A stretch of 18,199 nt of DNA from CAYOCE01 sp964402405 (GCA_964402405.1 CAYOCE010000026.1:1-18199), one strand, 5' to 3'; numbered from the stretch's first letter, positions 1 to 7,384 are shown. The notes: generated by a model not told the origin, from the letters alone. Made by a program: numbers and translations.

Positions 1-4
1 ATAT

Positions 5-727
5 ATGGATATAAAAACAAGAATTTCAAGATTATTTATTCCCTCCATTCTGGAAGAGGAAGGGCATATTTCTTTGGATGCTAAGAACAGTCACTATTTG
101 ACCCACGTGATGCGGGCGAAAATAGGGGATCAGGTGTTGGTGTTTGATGGAAAAACGGGGGAATATGTAGCTGAGATTAGTAAGATGGATCGCAAGGGGT
201 GCACCTTACATATCCTTAAAAAGGTGAAGCCTTTTGTTCAAAACATGGGCCCTACTTTATTATTTGCCCCCCTAAAAAAACCGCGTCTGGATTTTATGAT
301 AGAGAAAGCCGTGGAGTTGGGGGTGGATCATCTATATCCCATCATCACAGACCATACGATAAACCGAAATCTAAATATGGAAAAGCTTCAGGAAATAGCT
401 ATTCAGGCGGCGGAACAGTCAGAGCGCCTGAGTATCCCAGAGATTCATGAGCCTTTAGGCCTGGAGAAATTCTTAAAGGCGTGGAATCCTGCCGATCCCA
501 TTTTCGTATGTGCGGAACGACAAAATTGCCCGAGCTTAAAAGAGTCCTCTGTAAAAATCCCCGCCTGCAAAACCTTCTTTGTGGGACCCGAGGGAGGATT
601 TAGCGCCAGTGAGTTTAAGTTGATGGAATCAACCCCCTTCATCCATTTCGTAAACCTGGGTCCCGAGATCTTACGCGCCGAAACAGCCGCCATTGCGGTA
701 CTGGGGTGGGTTAGGGTGAATTATTAA
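5..727 (+). CDS. rsmE: 16S rRNA (uracil1498-N3)-methyltransferase RsmE
   Basis: RsmE methylates N3 of U1498 in 16S rRNA using S-adenosylmethionine and belongs to the SPOUT (knotted) methyltransferases. The 240-residue protein has the usual family length of about 240-250. An N-terminal PUA-like part spans roughly residues 8-75 (RLFIP start, YLTHVMRAKIGDQVLVFDG). The SPOUT domain follows, with EKAVELGVDHLYPI at 100-113, AAEQSERLSIPEI at 135-147, the cofactor-loop motif GPEGGFS at 194-200 and LGPEILRAETAA at 218-229. All key family motifs are present and the frame is intact. The ATG lies only four bases inside the window, so the ribosome binding site is not visible and a slightly longer start cannot be excluded, but family proteins begin about here. 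The gene is followed by a repeat-filled spacer rather than another gene. Confidence 0.95.
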   Translation: MDIKTRISRLFIPSILEEEGHISLDAKNSHYLTHVMRAKIGDQVLVFDGKTGEYVAEISKMDRKGCTLHILKKVKPFVQNMGPTLLFAPLKKPRLDFMIEKAVELGVDHLYPIITDHTINRNLNMEKLQEIAIQAAEQSERLSIPEIHEPLGLEKFLKAWNPADPIFVCAERQNCPSLKESSVKIPACKTFFVGPEGGFSASEFKLMESTPFIHFVNLGPEILRAETAAIAVLGWVRVNY

Positions 728-729
728 GG

Positions 730-1139
730 TTGAGGAGGTGGTTTAGTTCACCCTTTCAATCCCGACCCTTCACAACCCCCACGAAGGTGGGGGCCCACCC
801 TACGCTCTTCGAGCTTCGGGTGGCAAGCCACCCCAAGCGAGTTAGAGCTAGGAGTGCCTACCGAAGCTTTAGCGTAGGTAGGCTATAAACGCTACCGCTT
901 CATGGATCCCCTTTTTCAAGGGGATGGTTGAAAAGGGTATAGGGAATGAGTGGAAAGAGTGCATTTTACCCCAAGCGAACCATTCCCGCGGAGGCGGGAA
1001 TCCATGTGCAGTAGCACACTGCACTACCCGAAGGTATCTGTGAATCCCCTCCTCCCGGCTACGCCAAAGGCTTCGCCGTGGCGAGTCGAGGGGGTGGTTT
1101 ATAAGGGTAAAAGCGCTTTGGAATGACAGCATAAGGACG
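730..1139. repeat. Gene-free mosaic of short hairpin repeats between rsmE and the exported-protein array
   Basis: This stretch has no credible gene; an 87-codon minus-strand open frame in it is made of repeats. It holds at least seven perfect inverted repeats: CCCCCAC/GTGGGGG at 776-782/787-793 (loop GAAG); CCACCC/GGGTGG at 795-800/818-823, enclosing GCTC/GAGC at 804-807/811-814; GGGTGG/CCACCC at 818-823/828-833; GCCTACC/GGTAGGC at 856-862/877-883; TAGCGT/ACGCTA at 870-875/889-894; ATCCCCTT/AAGGGGAT at 906-913/918-925; ATTCCCGC/GCGGGAAT at 982-989/994-1001; and GTGCAGT/ACTGCAC at 1006-1012/1018-1024. The last unit is the long hairpin listed separately at 1046-1093. Several arms are shared, so alternative folds exclude each other. 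None is followed by a clear T-run, so these are REP-like repeats rather than plain terminators. Confidence 0.8.
1046..1093 (+). repeat. GC-rich hairpin repeat, copy 1 of 3
   Basis: Arms CCCCTC (1046-1051) and GAGGGG (1088-1093) enclose a 36-nt core that is itself an imperfect palindrome centred near 1070 (CGGCTACGCCAAAGG, then CTTCGCCGTGGCGAG). Almost the same core occurs at 8638-8672 (inverted) and 14185-14220, each time with different but again perfectly complementary arms. The outer context (TGAATCCCC before, GGGGTGGTT after) resembles the short-loop hairpin at 906-925, so both look like members of one repeat family. The following bases up to about 1146 resemble 8761-8800. Confidence 0.85.
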
Positions 1140-2687
1140 CTAAAGCTCTCGCGGTTTAATTTTGGATTGGGGGGCTACTAGACCGTTATATTTCTCAATC
1201 AAATCCAGATATTTTGCATAATACTCAGCTGCAGCAGCATCATCTTTCTCGCACCCAGATCCCTTAAATCCTTTCTTTAGTTTTTCCCCAAGGGATTCTG
1301 TCTTTAAATGACGGGAAAACTTAAACATATGAAGGGCTTTAAAGCGGATCATCTCTGAAGTTTCCTCTGATTCAGGCATTTTATTTCCCTTAGCGAGCAT
1401 TGCTTCTATGGGCTCTTTTAGAGACATGAACAGATCATATTCAGCAGTCCCTGAGGTCGTGTACTTTGACTTAATATATCGTTGAATGGTTTCCCAAGTC
1501 TCCCCTGCCCCTAATCCATGCAACAAGAACGCGAGCCCATTATTTTGCTCATACCCCTCCCGAGGCACATGTAGATTACGGGCGAGTAAATAGGAAACAG
1601 CTAAGGTAAATTCCTTTGATTGATATTTATCTGCATGCTTCGGATTCATAAACATTAACAAGTTTACAGCCAGATCTCGATATTCTTTCTTATTCAAATG
1701 CCCTGAGTTTTTTCTAGCTCCCACTTTTCGATCATTGATATGACGCCATACGATTTCAAACATAACAAAGGGATTATGATATCCCAACAATCTGATACAT
1801 TCGTATAATCTGTCTTGCTTACATTCTGGATAGGTTTCGTGAAAAAATCCTAGCATTCTTTGACACTCAGGAGGCAATTCACCTACTGCATCTCGTGCCC
1901 CCTCATTTCCACTAGTAAAGATATCCACTAATTGGGCAAAAACAGTGGAACTAATATCATAGGTCCCCCCTGTTACAGGTACTGAGGTGGATTCTGAAGA
2001 ATTACTTTCTTGAAAAACCGCATCTGCAAGCACCTGTGCCAACATAGGAAATCCCGCATCTACACCATACTGAATAGCCTCTGGGATAAAGTTAGATAAC
2101 CCACCATCCACCATTTGGTTTCCCCCCACAAAAGCATCCTGGACTTCTCCTTTTGCTATTTCTTTCCAAAGCTCCTCAGGGGTGTATTCAGGAGTTTCTC
2201 TTATTGTTTGCCCATTTCGTTGGGCTAATATCAAGGAAATGGATCTCACGCGGGACCTCCATTTTTGTTCCTCTTCATCAAATCTAATAGATTCACCGTG
2301 TGCCTGATGTGCTCTATTCATTGTCGCCGCAGACATCGTGTAGGATCTAATAGGCCCACTGAAACTGGAACCAGAGCTCCCTTGCATTGCTGCAGCAGAC
2401 AGGGAGCGAGATCTATCAACACCCGCACTGAAACTGGAACTAGATCCAGTCCCAACTCCTCCGTTTTCTATAGGGTCAGCCATATAGTCTGCTAGCTTTA
2501 TTACTGCATCTGTATCTTTTGGATCTATTGGATTAACAAATCTGTTGAGGGGAAATTTATTGTGAGAAACACCTCTTTCCATGCCTCCGTCACTCATCTC
2601 TGCATCACCCCTAGCCCCATTGCCGGAACTCCCCTCAACCCCAATCATCAACACAAGTCCCAGCAATATTCCCCATAGAGCCTTCAT
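1140..2687 (-). CDS. Exported Sel1-like protein, subfamily A (paralog 1 of the array)
   Basis: This 515-residue protein of unknown function is the last gene of the four-gene array. Residues 1-19 form a signal peptide (MKALWGILLGLVLMIGVEG), so export by Sec is likely. Residues 20-130 are a low-complexity Ser/Gly-rich region with two imperfect 23-residue repeats (both contain SxSSFS and MSA/LSAAAM; DNA offset 69 bp). The folded part begins near YTPEELWKEIAKGEVQD (168-184). It contains NPFVMFEIVWRH (305-316), KKEYRDLAVNLL (333-344), a degenerate Sel1 unit around 368-392 (REGYEQNNGLAFLLHG) and a second at GSGCEKDDAAAAEYY (476-490). These blocks recur in the 5458-6798 protein, its closest relative here. 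The start is supported by AGAAAGGA upstream. The C-terminal REL-stop lies in sequence that resembles the neighbouring repeat. An effector or surface role is inference. Confidence 0.85.
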   Translation of the reverse strand: MKALWGILLGLVLMIGVEGSSGNGARGDAEMSDGGMERGVSHNKFPLNRFVNPIDPKDTDAVIKLADYMADPIENGGVGTGSSSSFSAGVDRSRSLSAAAMQGSSGSSFSGPIRSYTMSAATMNRAHQAHGESIRFDEEEQKWRSRVRSISLILAQRNGQTIRETPEYTPEELWKEIAKGEVQDAFVGGNQMVDGGLSNFIPEAIQYGVDAGFPMLAQVLADAVFQESNSSESTSVPVTGGTYDISSTVFAQLVDIFTSGNEGARDAVGELPPECQRMLGFFHETYPECKQDRLYECIRLLGYHNPFVMFEIVWRHINDRKVGARKNSGHLNKKEYRDLAVNLLMFMNPKHADKYQSKEFTLAVSYLLARNLHVPREGYEQNNGLAFLLHGLGAGETWETIQRYIKSKYTTSGTAEYDLFMSLKEPIEAMLAKGNKMPESEETSEMIRFKALHMFKFSRHLKTESLGEKLKKGFKGSGCEKDDAAAAEYYAKYLDLIEKYNGLVAPQSKIKPREL

Positions 2688-2744
2688 TTTAATTTCCTTT
2701 CTTGAGTTGGTTTTTCAATTGCAAAGTATCAGTTACACTATAGC

Positions 2745-4286
2745 CTATAAGGTGAAATCTGAGGCCCTCATTTTATGAGGTGACCTACTATGCAATTTCC
2801 GAAACCCCTTTTGTATAGCCCCATATCGTAGCGCAGTATTTTCAGAAAGTTTCCGATGCATTTCATCAACTTCCCTGTCTATATCTCCCTGCAAATCGTT
2901 GAGAGCACTAGAACTACTTCCTTCGCCATCTTCCCCCATAGGGAGGGAGTTTCCTCTTAAAAAATCAAATTCTTTCTTTTCTAAGATTTTAGGGTCAATC
3001 CCAAACTCTTTGCATTTTTCTTCATATGTTTTACGGTATTCTTCGAGTGATGTGTTCGTTGTAACGCTGAATGCTCTTCTTAAAGCACCAAACAATGGGA
3101 TTTCTAATCCCTCAGATTCAATCCCAAGATTTCTGCATTTTTCTTCATATATTTTCTGGGTATCATTGGCTAATTCCCTATTTTTCGGGCATCCCCAGCC
3201 GTTTAATTGCTGTCGCGCTAATCTATGTAAATTGTTAGCGAAGACATCTCCTTCTCCCCCTGTTTCTATTCCTCTTACATGAAATAAATAGGCAGCTTCA
3301 TTATCTTCAGGCACTCCCTCTCGGTCTGTATGAGAAGCTCGACCTAGTAAATAATAGATACAGGATAGAAGTTGTCGCTTAGATTTGTCATCTATCTGAC
3401 CATCTCTAATCCACATCTCAAGTTTACCCATGGCTTCTGTAACATAGTTGCTAGGGCTCCCTGCATTTCTGTAGTGATGCCAAGCTATAACCCACATAGC
3501 ATGCGGATTCTCATAGCTTACAAGTTTAGCAAGTTCATTTGATAGGCACCCCTTACTATCTAAGTCTTTAATTGCTACTTGATTTATCGGAAAGAAATTA
3601 GATGTTTGTGAGTTGAGCGCTCTTTTAAAGTCCTCATTTACTACGGCTGCTATCGGATCTAGGAGTGCTTCATCACCATTTGTAGCAGCCCTTACAGGAA
3701 TATCTTTAAAACGTTCGTCAAGTTCAGCTGTCATGTGTGCAAGCATATAAACAACATGAAGTAACCCATTATTACGCGCGAACCTATCTGCTCCTTCTAG
3801 AATGTCACCGATAGATCTGTCATCTAGTGGGAGTAATTGGTTCAATAAGGAGCTAGTTTGATTAAAGTCGCCTCTTGCTAGGGCTTCAAATATACTGAGA
3901 GAATTTAATGATTGGGGTGCTTGTGGGTTTAGATCATTAGCTGCAGGTTCGTTACGTTCTGCTTCTACTGTGTAGCTTGTCCCAGGTTTATTACATTGCA
4001 CGTTCAGTTCTTCTGTCTCATAATCTGTATCAGAAAAATCTTCAGAATAATCTGATAATTCTGGCTGTGCGTCACCATTATTTGATGACACCAGATCACT
4101 GCTACTTGATGATTCCATCTCTGTTTCATGAAGTGACCTAATTCCAGCGCTTGCTGTAGAGTCTCCGCGATCGCGTCCAACGGGATGTGCAGCAGCGCCA
4201 TTACTTGTTGACCCCACCAAGTCTAATCCCTCAACGACTGACATCCCCATAAGGGCTAGCAATATTCCCCATAATAAAGTTTTCAT
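2745..4286 (-). CDS. Exported Sel1-like protein, subfamily B (paralog 2)
   Basis: Function is not recognised. The 513-residue product begins with a signal peptide (MKTLLWGILLALMGMSVVEG, 1-20); 16 bp of its coding DNA (TATGGGGAATATTGCT) are identical to the same place in paralog 1. Residues 56-95 are strongly acidic and Ser-rich (SDYSEDFSDTDYETEE). Folded blocks follow: ALARGDFNQTSSLL (135-148), NPHAMWVIAWHHY (260-272), a Sel1-like unit at 312-340 (REGVPEDNEAAYLFH) and another at 354-381 (GWGCPKNRELA). The most similar protein here is 4321-5391. A segment is duplicated with a 41-residue period (IYEEKCRNLGI at 379, TYEEKCKEFGI at 420), and a charged, probably helical tail follows (460-500). The ribosome binding site GGAAAGGGGAA precedes the ATG. 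The gaps are 34 bp to the upstream gene and 57 bp to the downstream gene, consistent with one operon. Confidence 0.85.
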   Translation of the reverse strand: MKTLLWGILLALMGMSVVEGLDLVGSTSNGAAAHPVGRDRGDSTASAGIRSLHETEMESSSSSDLVSSNNGDAQPELSDYSEDFSDTDYETEELNVQCNKPGTSYTVEAERNEPAANDLNPQAPQSLNSLSIFEALARGDFNQTSSLLNQLLPLDDRSIGDILEGADRFARNNGLLHVVYMLAHMTAELDERFKDIPVRAATNGDEALLDPIAAVVNEDFKRALNSQTSNFFPINQVAIKDLDSKGCLSNELAKLVSYENPHAMWVIAWHHYRNAGSPSNYVTEAMGKLEMWIRDGQIDDKSKRQLLSCIYYLLGRASHTDREGVPEDNEAAYLFHVRGIETGGEGDVFANNLHRLARQQLNGWGCPKNRELANDTQKIYEEKCRNLGIESEGLEIPLFGALRRAFSVTTNTSLEEYRKTYEEKCKEFGIDPKILEKKEFDFLRGNSLPMGEDGEGSSSSALNDLQGDIDREVDEMHRKLSENTALRYGAIQKGFRKLHSRSPHKMRASDFTL

Positions 4287-4320
4287 TTGATTCCCCTTTC
4301 CTTAACTTTCTTTCCAAAAA

Positions 4321-5391
4321 CTATCCTTTGAAAATATTTAAAAAGAACTTTCTTAATTTTTCTGTAATTGTTAGTAGTGGCTTCGGGGTAATCCCTAGCG
4401 CGGTACATTTATTTTTATAAATTTCATAGGTCTCTTGGGCTAAGACTTCATTTTTCTCACACCCCCAACCATAATATTGATGACGCGCTAACTCACGCCA
4501 ATGCTTGAAAAATGCATTTTCTCCAGCTAATTCCATTCCCTTTTCATGAAAAAAATGAGCTAAGTCATTGTCTTGAAGAAATCCGTCGCATCCTTTATGA
4601 TAGGCACGACCTATCAAATAATAGACATAAGTCCCAAGACGTTGTTTAGATTCGGACGCTATATCATTGGTTCTAATCCACCTTCCAATTTCTCCCATAA
4701 CTTCAAAAACTTCATTGCCAGGCTGATCCACTTTGCTCATATAATGCCAAACAATAACTAACATAGCATGGGGGTTTCCATAATTCACAAGGTGGGTAAG
4801 TTCATCTCCCCCTCCGTTCTCATCTAGGTCTTGAAATGCTTTCTTACTGATATCAGGGAATTGAGCAAAATCTGAAGACGCCTCCATATTTTTCCTACAT
4901 TGCTCAATTCCTGTTGCTACTATAGTGCTTATAAAGTCCCTAGATCTGGGGGGAGTAGAATTATCTTCGGAAGAATCTCCAAAGGCCATGTTGCGGTCAC
5001 TTGCCATTTTATGAAGCATACGAACAACATGAGGTAAATATTTAGTTTTCGCTAATGTCTCTACCTTTTTTAAGATAGCATCAGCAAATGGTAGATCTCT
5101 TGACGATAAATTACCTAATAAAGTGTCAGTCTTATTAAAATCACCCATTGCCATGGATTTAAAAATATCGTCTTCTATGGGTGCGTTTCCCGAAGGTAGG
5201 GGTTGTTGTTCTGGGAGAGAATCTGTCTCAGAGGATCCCCAAGATTCTGATTCTGACATGTCCAGGTCAGCGTCAAAAGCCACAGAAACTGATGCTGTGC
5301 CAGGATCTTCAGGAGAATCTAACCCTCTGTCTCCCTTAGCAGTGATCATTCCTACGAAGCTTAGCAGTATTGCCCATAGCACAGACTTCAT
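4321..5391 (-). CDS. Exported Sel1-like protein, subfamily B, short form (paralog 3)
   Basis: This is the smallest member of the array at 356 residues; function is not recognised. It has a signal peptide (MKSVLWAILLSFVGMITAKG, 1-20), an acidic Ser/Glu-rich linker (about 25-75, including SESESWGSSETDS) and then the subfamily B blocks: SMAMGDFNKTDTLLGNL (79-95), HVVRMLHKMA (121-130), NPHAMLVIVWHYM (206-218), a Sel1-like unit at 258-288 (GFLQDNDLAHFFHEKG) and a second at 299-327 (GWGCEKNEVLAQETY). The protein ends soon after IYKNKCTALGI, where paralog 2 continues with a duplicated 41-residue unit and an extra tail. AAAGGAG lies at good spacing before the ATG. A candidate internal promoter lies in the 66-bp gap upstream. 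Sel1 repeats are alpha-alpha protein-interaction units related to TPR, so a binding role is plausible but inferred. Confidence 0.85.
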   Translation of the reverse strand: MKSVLWAILLSFVGMITAKGDRGLDSPEDPGTASVSVAFDADLDMSESESWGSSETDSLPEQQPLPSGNAPIEDDIFKSMAMGDFNKTDTLLGNLSSRDLPFADAILKKVETLAKTKYLPHVVRMLHKMASDRNMAFGDSSEDNSTPPRSRDFISTIVATGIEQCRKNMEASSDFAQFPDISKKAFQDLDENGGGDELTHLVNYGNPHAMLVIVWHYMSKVDQPGNEVFEVMGEIGRWIRTNDIASESKQRLGTYVYYLIGRAYHKGCDGFLQDNDLAHFFHEKGMELAGENAFFKHWRELARHQYYGWGCEKNEVLAQETYEIYKNKCTALGITPKPLLTITEKLRKFFLNIFKG

Positions 5392-5425
5392 TTTAGGCTC
5401 CTTTCTTTAAGACTCCTTTTAAAGA

Positions 5426-5453
5426 GTTATCACTAATAAGGTCATATTTTCAA
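5426..5453 (-). promoter_or_regulatory. Candidate promoter inside the array, upstream of paralog 3
   Basis: On the minus strand, TTGAAA (5453-5448) is followed after 16 bp by GATAAC (5431-5426), which lies 34 bp upstream of the ATG at 5391. The -35 matches the consensus at 5 of 6 positions and the -10 at 4 of 6. It sits in the widest gap of the array (66 bp). The match is weak enough to be chance. Confidence 0.3.
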
Positions 5454-5457
5454 GAGT

Positions 5458-6798
5458 TTAAATCTTCAGAGCCGTAATTTTAGGTGTTGAAGTTTGATTA
5501 TGGGTTGTATTATGGGTTGTAATGAGAGTCAAATATTCCCCATATAATTCTAGACTTTTTTGTTCATCTATTTTCTTACATCCAAGACTCTTTTGATAAC
5601 TACGAGCTGCCCTAAAGTTGAAAAGCAATAACCAGCGAAGGGTTGGAAAATTTTCTTTTAGCTTTTCCTCGCCATAATCAGATATGTATTTTGATGCGTT
5701 CATTAAAAGCTCCACCATTTTTTTTCTATCTTCAGTCGTATTTTTAACCTCTTGGTTTATATCGTCATAAGATACCCCTGACATTCTAGCATAAATAGAA
5801 AAGGCAACGGATTTACTTCTGGGAAATCCTTCTCGTTTTCCAAGAGCTCTCTCCGTCCCAAATCCTCTGGCTACCAAATAAAAAGAGGCTAGAAAGCCCT
5901 CCATTAATTGATCCGGATCCCTTTCCTCCCTACAGGTCAACTGTAGCAATCGAATAAGAAGATCCCGATACTCTTTCTTAGTTATGCCTACCGATTCTTC
6001 CTCTGGGTCAGCGCTCATGTTTTTGAGATGCCGATAGATTATTTCTATCATTATAAAGGGATTTCGGAAATCTACTAATAACTCCATGTGTATATATAAC
6101 ATAGGACTCCAATCATCTGAGGTATTATATTGATCATGGAACACAGCCAGCATTCGTTGGTGTTCTAAAGGTAATTCCCTTAGGGGATCTTGCGAACTCT
6201 CTCCTCCAGCAGTCTTACCAAATAACTGTCGTCGAAGATCTTTGCTAGCCCTAGAAATTAAAAGATTCATATCAAAGCCTGGAGGATCTTTCTCGGGGAA
6301 GATAGCTCTTAACAAAGGCCCGTTTAAAGCAAGGACTTCTTTTAAATCATGGCCCTCTCCAAGGTCTATAATATGATCAGTAACACTCTCATAAAAACGA
6401 TCTCTCTGTCTTGTGATATCATCTTCAGCAGCTTTGTTATGTTTAAGCGTCTCTAATCTAGGAACACCTGAGAGGATATCATTTATATTTCCGTGTTGTA
6501 TGTCTCCCCATAGGTTGAGTGGGGTATATACTTTTGAATCTTCTTCAAGGGGTGATTCAGGGGATGGATTAATTCCAAAAGACCCTTTTTGGGCATAAAC
6601 AGAGCGCGCTCGTACTCTTGATCCCGAGGGAGACCCTCCACTGCTTGTTGGGGAATCCTGTTTTACTACGTCAATAACAGAAGGCCCCCTCGATGATCCA
6701 GAGCCAGAGCTAGATTCTCCTTCTGTGAAAAGGTCCTGTGCATCTACTACGCTAGCAGCCAATACCAACCCCAATAAAACTCCAAAAATCCCCCTCAT
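5458..6798 (-). CDS. Exported Sel1-like protein, subfamily A (paralog 4, first in the operon)
   Basis: This is the first gene of the exported-protein array, 446 residues, function not recognised. The signal peptide MRGIFGVLLGLVLAASVVDA has a good cleavage site before QDL. A Ser/Gly/Pro-rich linker follows (28-85). Subfamily A blocks shared with the 1140-2687 protein are YTPLNLWGDIQHGNINDIL (91-109), ELPLEHQRMLAVFHDQY (208-224), NPFIMIEIIYRH (246-257), KKEYRDLLIRLL (274-285) and a C-terminal SLGCKKIDEQKSLELYGEYL (404-423), which matches the GC-K Sel1-like motif of the others. A 12-bp tandem duplication near 5498-5521 encodes the repeated TTHN close to the C terminus. The ATG overlaps the stop of the upstream ratA-like gene as ATGA, with GGGGGAG just ahead of it, implying coupled translation. 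Confidence 0.85.
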   Translation of the reverse strand: MRGIFGVLLGLVLAASVVDAQDLFTEGESSSGSGSSRGPSVIDVVKQDSPTSSGGSPSGSRVRARSVYAQKGSFGINPSPESPLEEDSKVYTPLNLWGDIQHGNINDILSGVPRLETLKHNKAAEDDITRQRDRFYESVTDHIIDLGEGHDLKEVLALNGPLLRAIFPEKDPPGFDMNLLISRASKDLRRQLFGKTAGGESSQDPLRELPLEHQRMLAVFHDQYNTSDDWSPMLYIHMELLVDFRNPFIMIEIIYRHLKNMSADPEEESVGITKKEYRDLLIRLLQLTCREERDPDQLMEGFLASFYLVARGFGTERALGKREGFPRSKSVAFSIYARMSGVSYDDINQEVKNTTEDRKKMVELLMNASKYISDYGEEKLKENFPTLRWLLLFNFRAARSYQKSLGCKKIDEQKSLELYGEYLTLITTHNTTHNQTSTPKITALKI

Positions 6799-7232
6799 GG
6801 CTCCCCCTTTTCTAGAACTTTCTTTTCAAAGGCCGTCATTAAATGTTCTGTGCTTTGGGCAAAGAGCTTTTCCATAAATGATTGTAGGAGGGAGGATTTA
6901 AATTCAAAATCAATGAAGAACGTCACAGCTGTTTCGTGATCCGATATTTTCTCGAAGGTCCAATAATTATGTAAATGCTTGAAAGGCCCTTGTTGATACT
7001 GAACCTCTATTTTTTCAGAAGGGGTTAGCAGAACCTTGGATCGAAAGGTTTCGCTAAAGATGCTATAGCCAACCGTCAGATCAGCCACCACGTACCCCTC
7101 TCCCTGTTCGAGGATTCTTATGGACTTGCACCAGGGCAAAAACGTTGGATAGGACTGGATATCTGCCACTAGATCATAGAGCTGCCTTTGGGGATACGGA
7201 AAAATACGAATTATATGTTGTTTTGTTGCCAT
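6795..7232 (-). CDS. ratA: RatA / COQ10 family START-domain protein
   Basis: This 145-residue protein belongs to the polyketide cyclase/START superfamily, in the COQ10/RatA branch. Family members bind lipids such as ubiquinone and support respiratory electron transfer; the E. coli member was described as a ribosome-association toxin, and the alphaproteobacterial orthologs are usually taken as ubiquinone-binding. The visible family pattern is a first strand at residues 6-12, the signature YDLVADIQSYPTFLPWCKSI (19-38), VADLTVGY (49-56), a Tyr/Trp-rich sheet (GPFKHLHNYWTF, 82-93) and a long C-terminal helix. Length and motifs are normal. Its TGA overlaps the ATG of the exported-protein array, so it leads that operon. 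The start has only a weak purine-rich binding site, and a -10-like TATAAT lies 24 bp upstream at the edge of the inverted-repeat element. Confidence 0.85.
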   Translation of the reverse strand: MATKQHIIRIFPYPQRQLYDLVADIQSYPTFLPWCKSIRILEQGEGYVVADLTVGYSIFSETFRSKVLLTPSEKIEVQYQQGPFKHLHNYWTFEKISDHETAVTFFIDFEFKSSLLQSFMEKLFAQSTEHLMTAFEKKVLEKGEP

Positions 7233-7255
7233 TTCTTCTCTAATACCTTAAAAGT

Positions 7256-7284
7256 ATTATACTCTTTGGGTTTCAAAATGTGGG
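7256..7284 (-). promoter_or_regulatory. Candidate promoter from the left end of the inverted-repeat element towards ratA
   Basis: On the minus strand, CCCACA (7284-7279) and a perfect TATAAT (7261-7256) are separated by 17 bp. The -10 straddles the left end of the element at 7259, so the terminal TATA comes from the element and the rest from flanking DNA. The -35 is weak (3 of 6 matches). The mirror-image arrangement exists at the right end. Transcripts would start about 15-20 bp before the ratA ATG. Confidence 0.4.
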
Positions 7285-7384
7285 AAGTTAAATGAAGGAC
7301 CGAGGAGGGATAATGTATTCTTCATACATGCCCGACGAAAGTACCTGAAATTTAACAATCCACAGTTTGAAGGACGAAGAGTAT
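7259..7384. mobile_element. MITE-like inverted-repeat element, short copy (126 bp)
   Basis: The left end begins ATACTCTTTGGGTTTCAAAA and the right end, read on the opposite strand, begins ATACTCTTCGTCCTTCAAAC; both continue TGTGG. This gives imperfect terminal inverted repeats of about 25 bp. TA flanks both ends, consistent with (but not proof of) a TA target duplication as made by IS630/Tc1-type transposases. Inside, GTTAAAT (7287-7293) pairs with ATTTAAC (7350-7356), and TGTAT/ATACA forms a central hairpin, so the whole element can fold as one long stem. It encodes no protein. A second copy with the same ends and inner blocks but two insertions lies at 14256-14531. It fills most of the spacer between ratA and the divergent methyltransferase gene. 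Confidence 0.75.

Noticed and set aside
776..833. Intrinsic terminator of rsmE
   Set aside because: The hairpins are strong and GC-rich, but none is followed by a T-run.
869..1132. 87-codon minus-strand open frame next to rsmE
   Set aside because: It consists of hairpin repeats; the translated sequence is repeat-derived and has no binding site.
730..1139. Possible CRISPR array in the repeat-rich spacers
   Set aside because: The units are different palindromes without regular spacing or uniform spacers, and there are no cas genes nearby.
2899..3282. 127-codon plus-strand open frame opposite array gene 2
   Set aside because: The minus-strand frame has a signal peptide and paralog similarity; the antisense frame is Ser/Pro-rich noise without a binding site.
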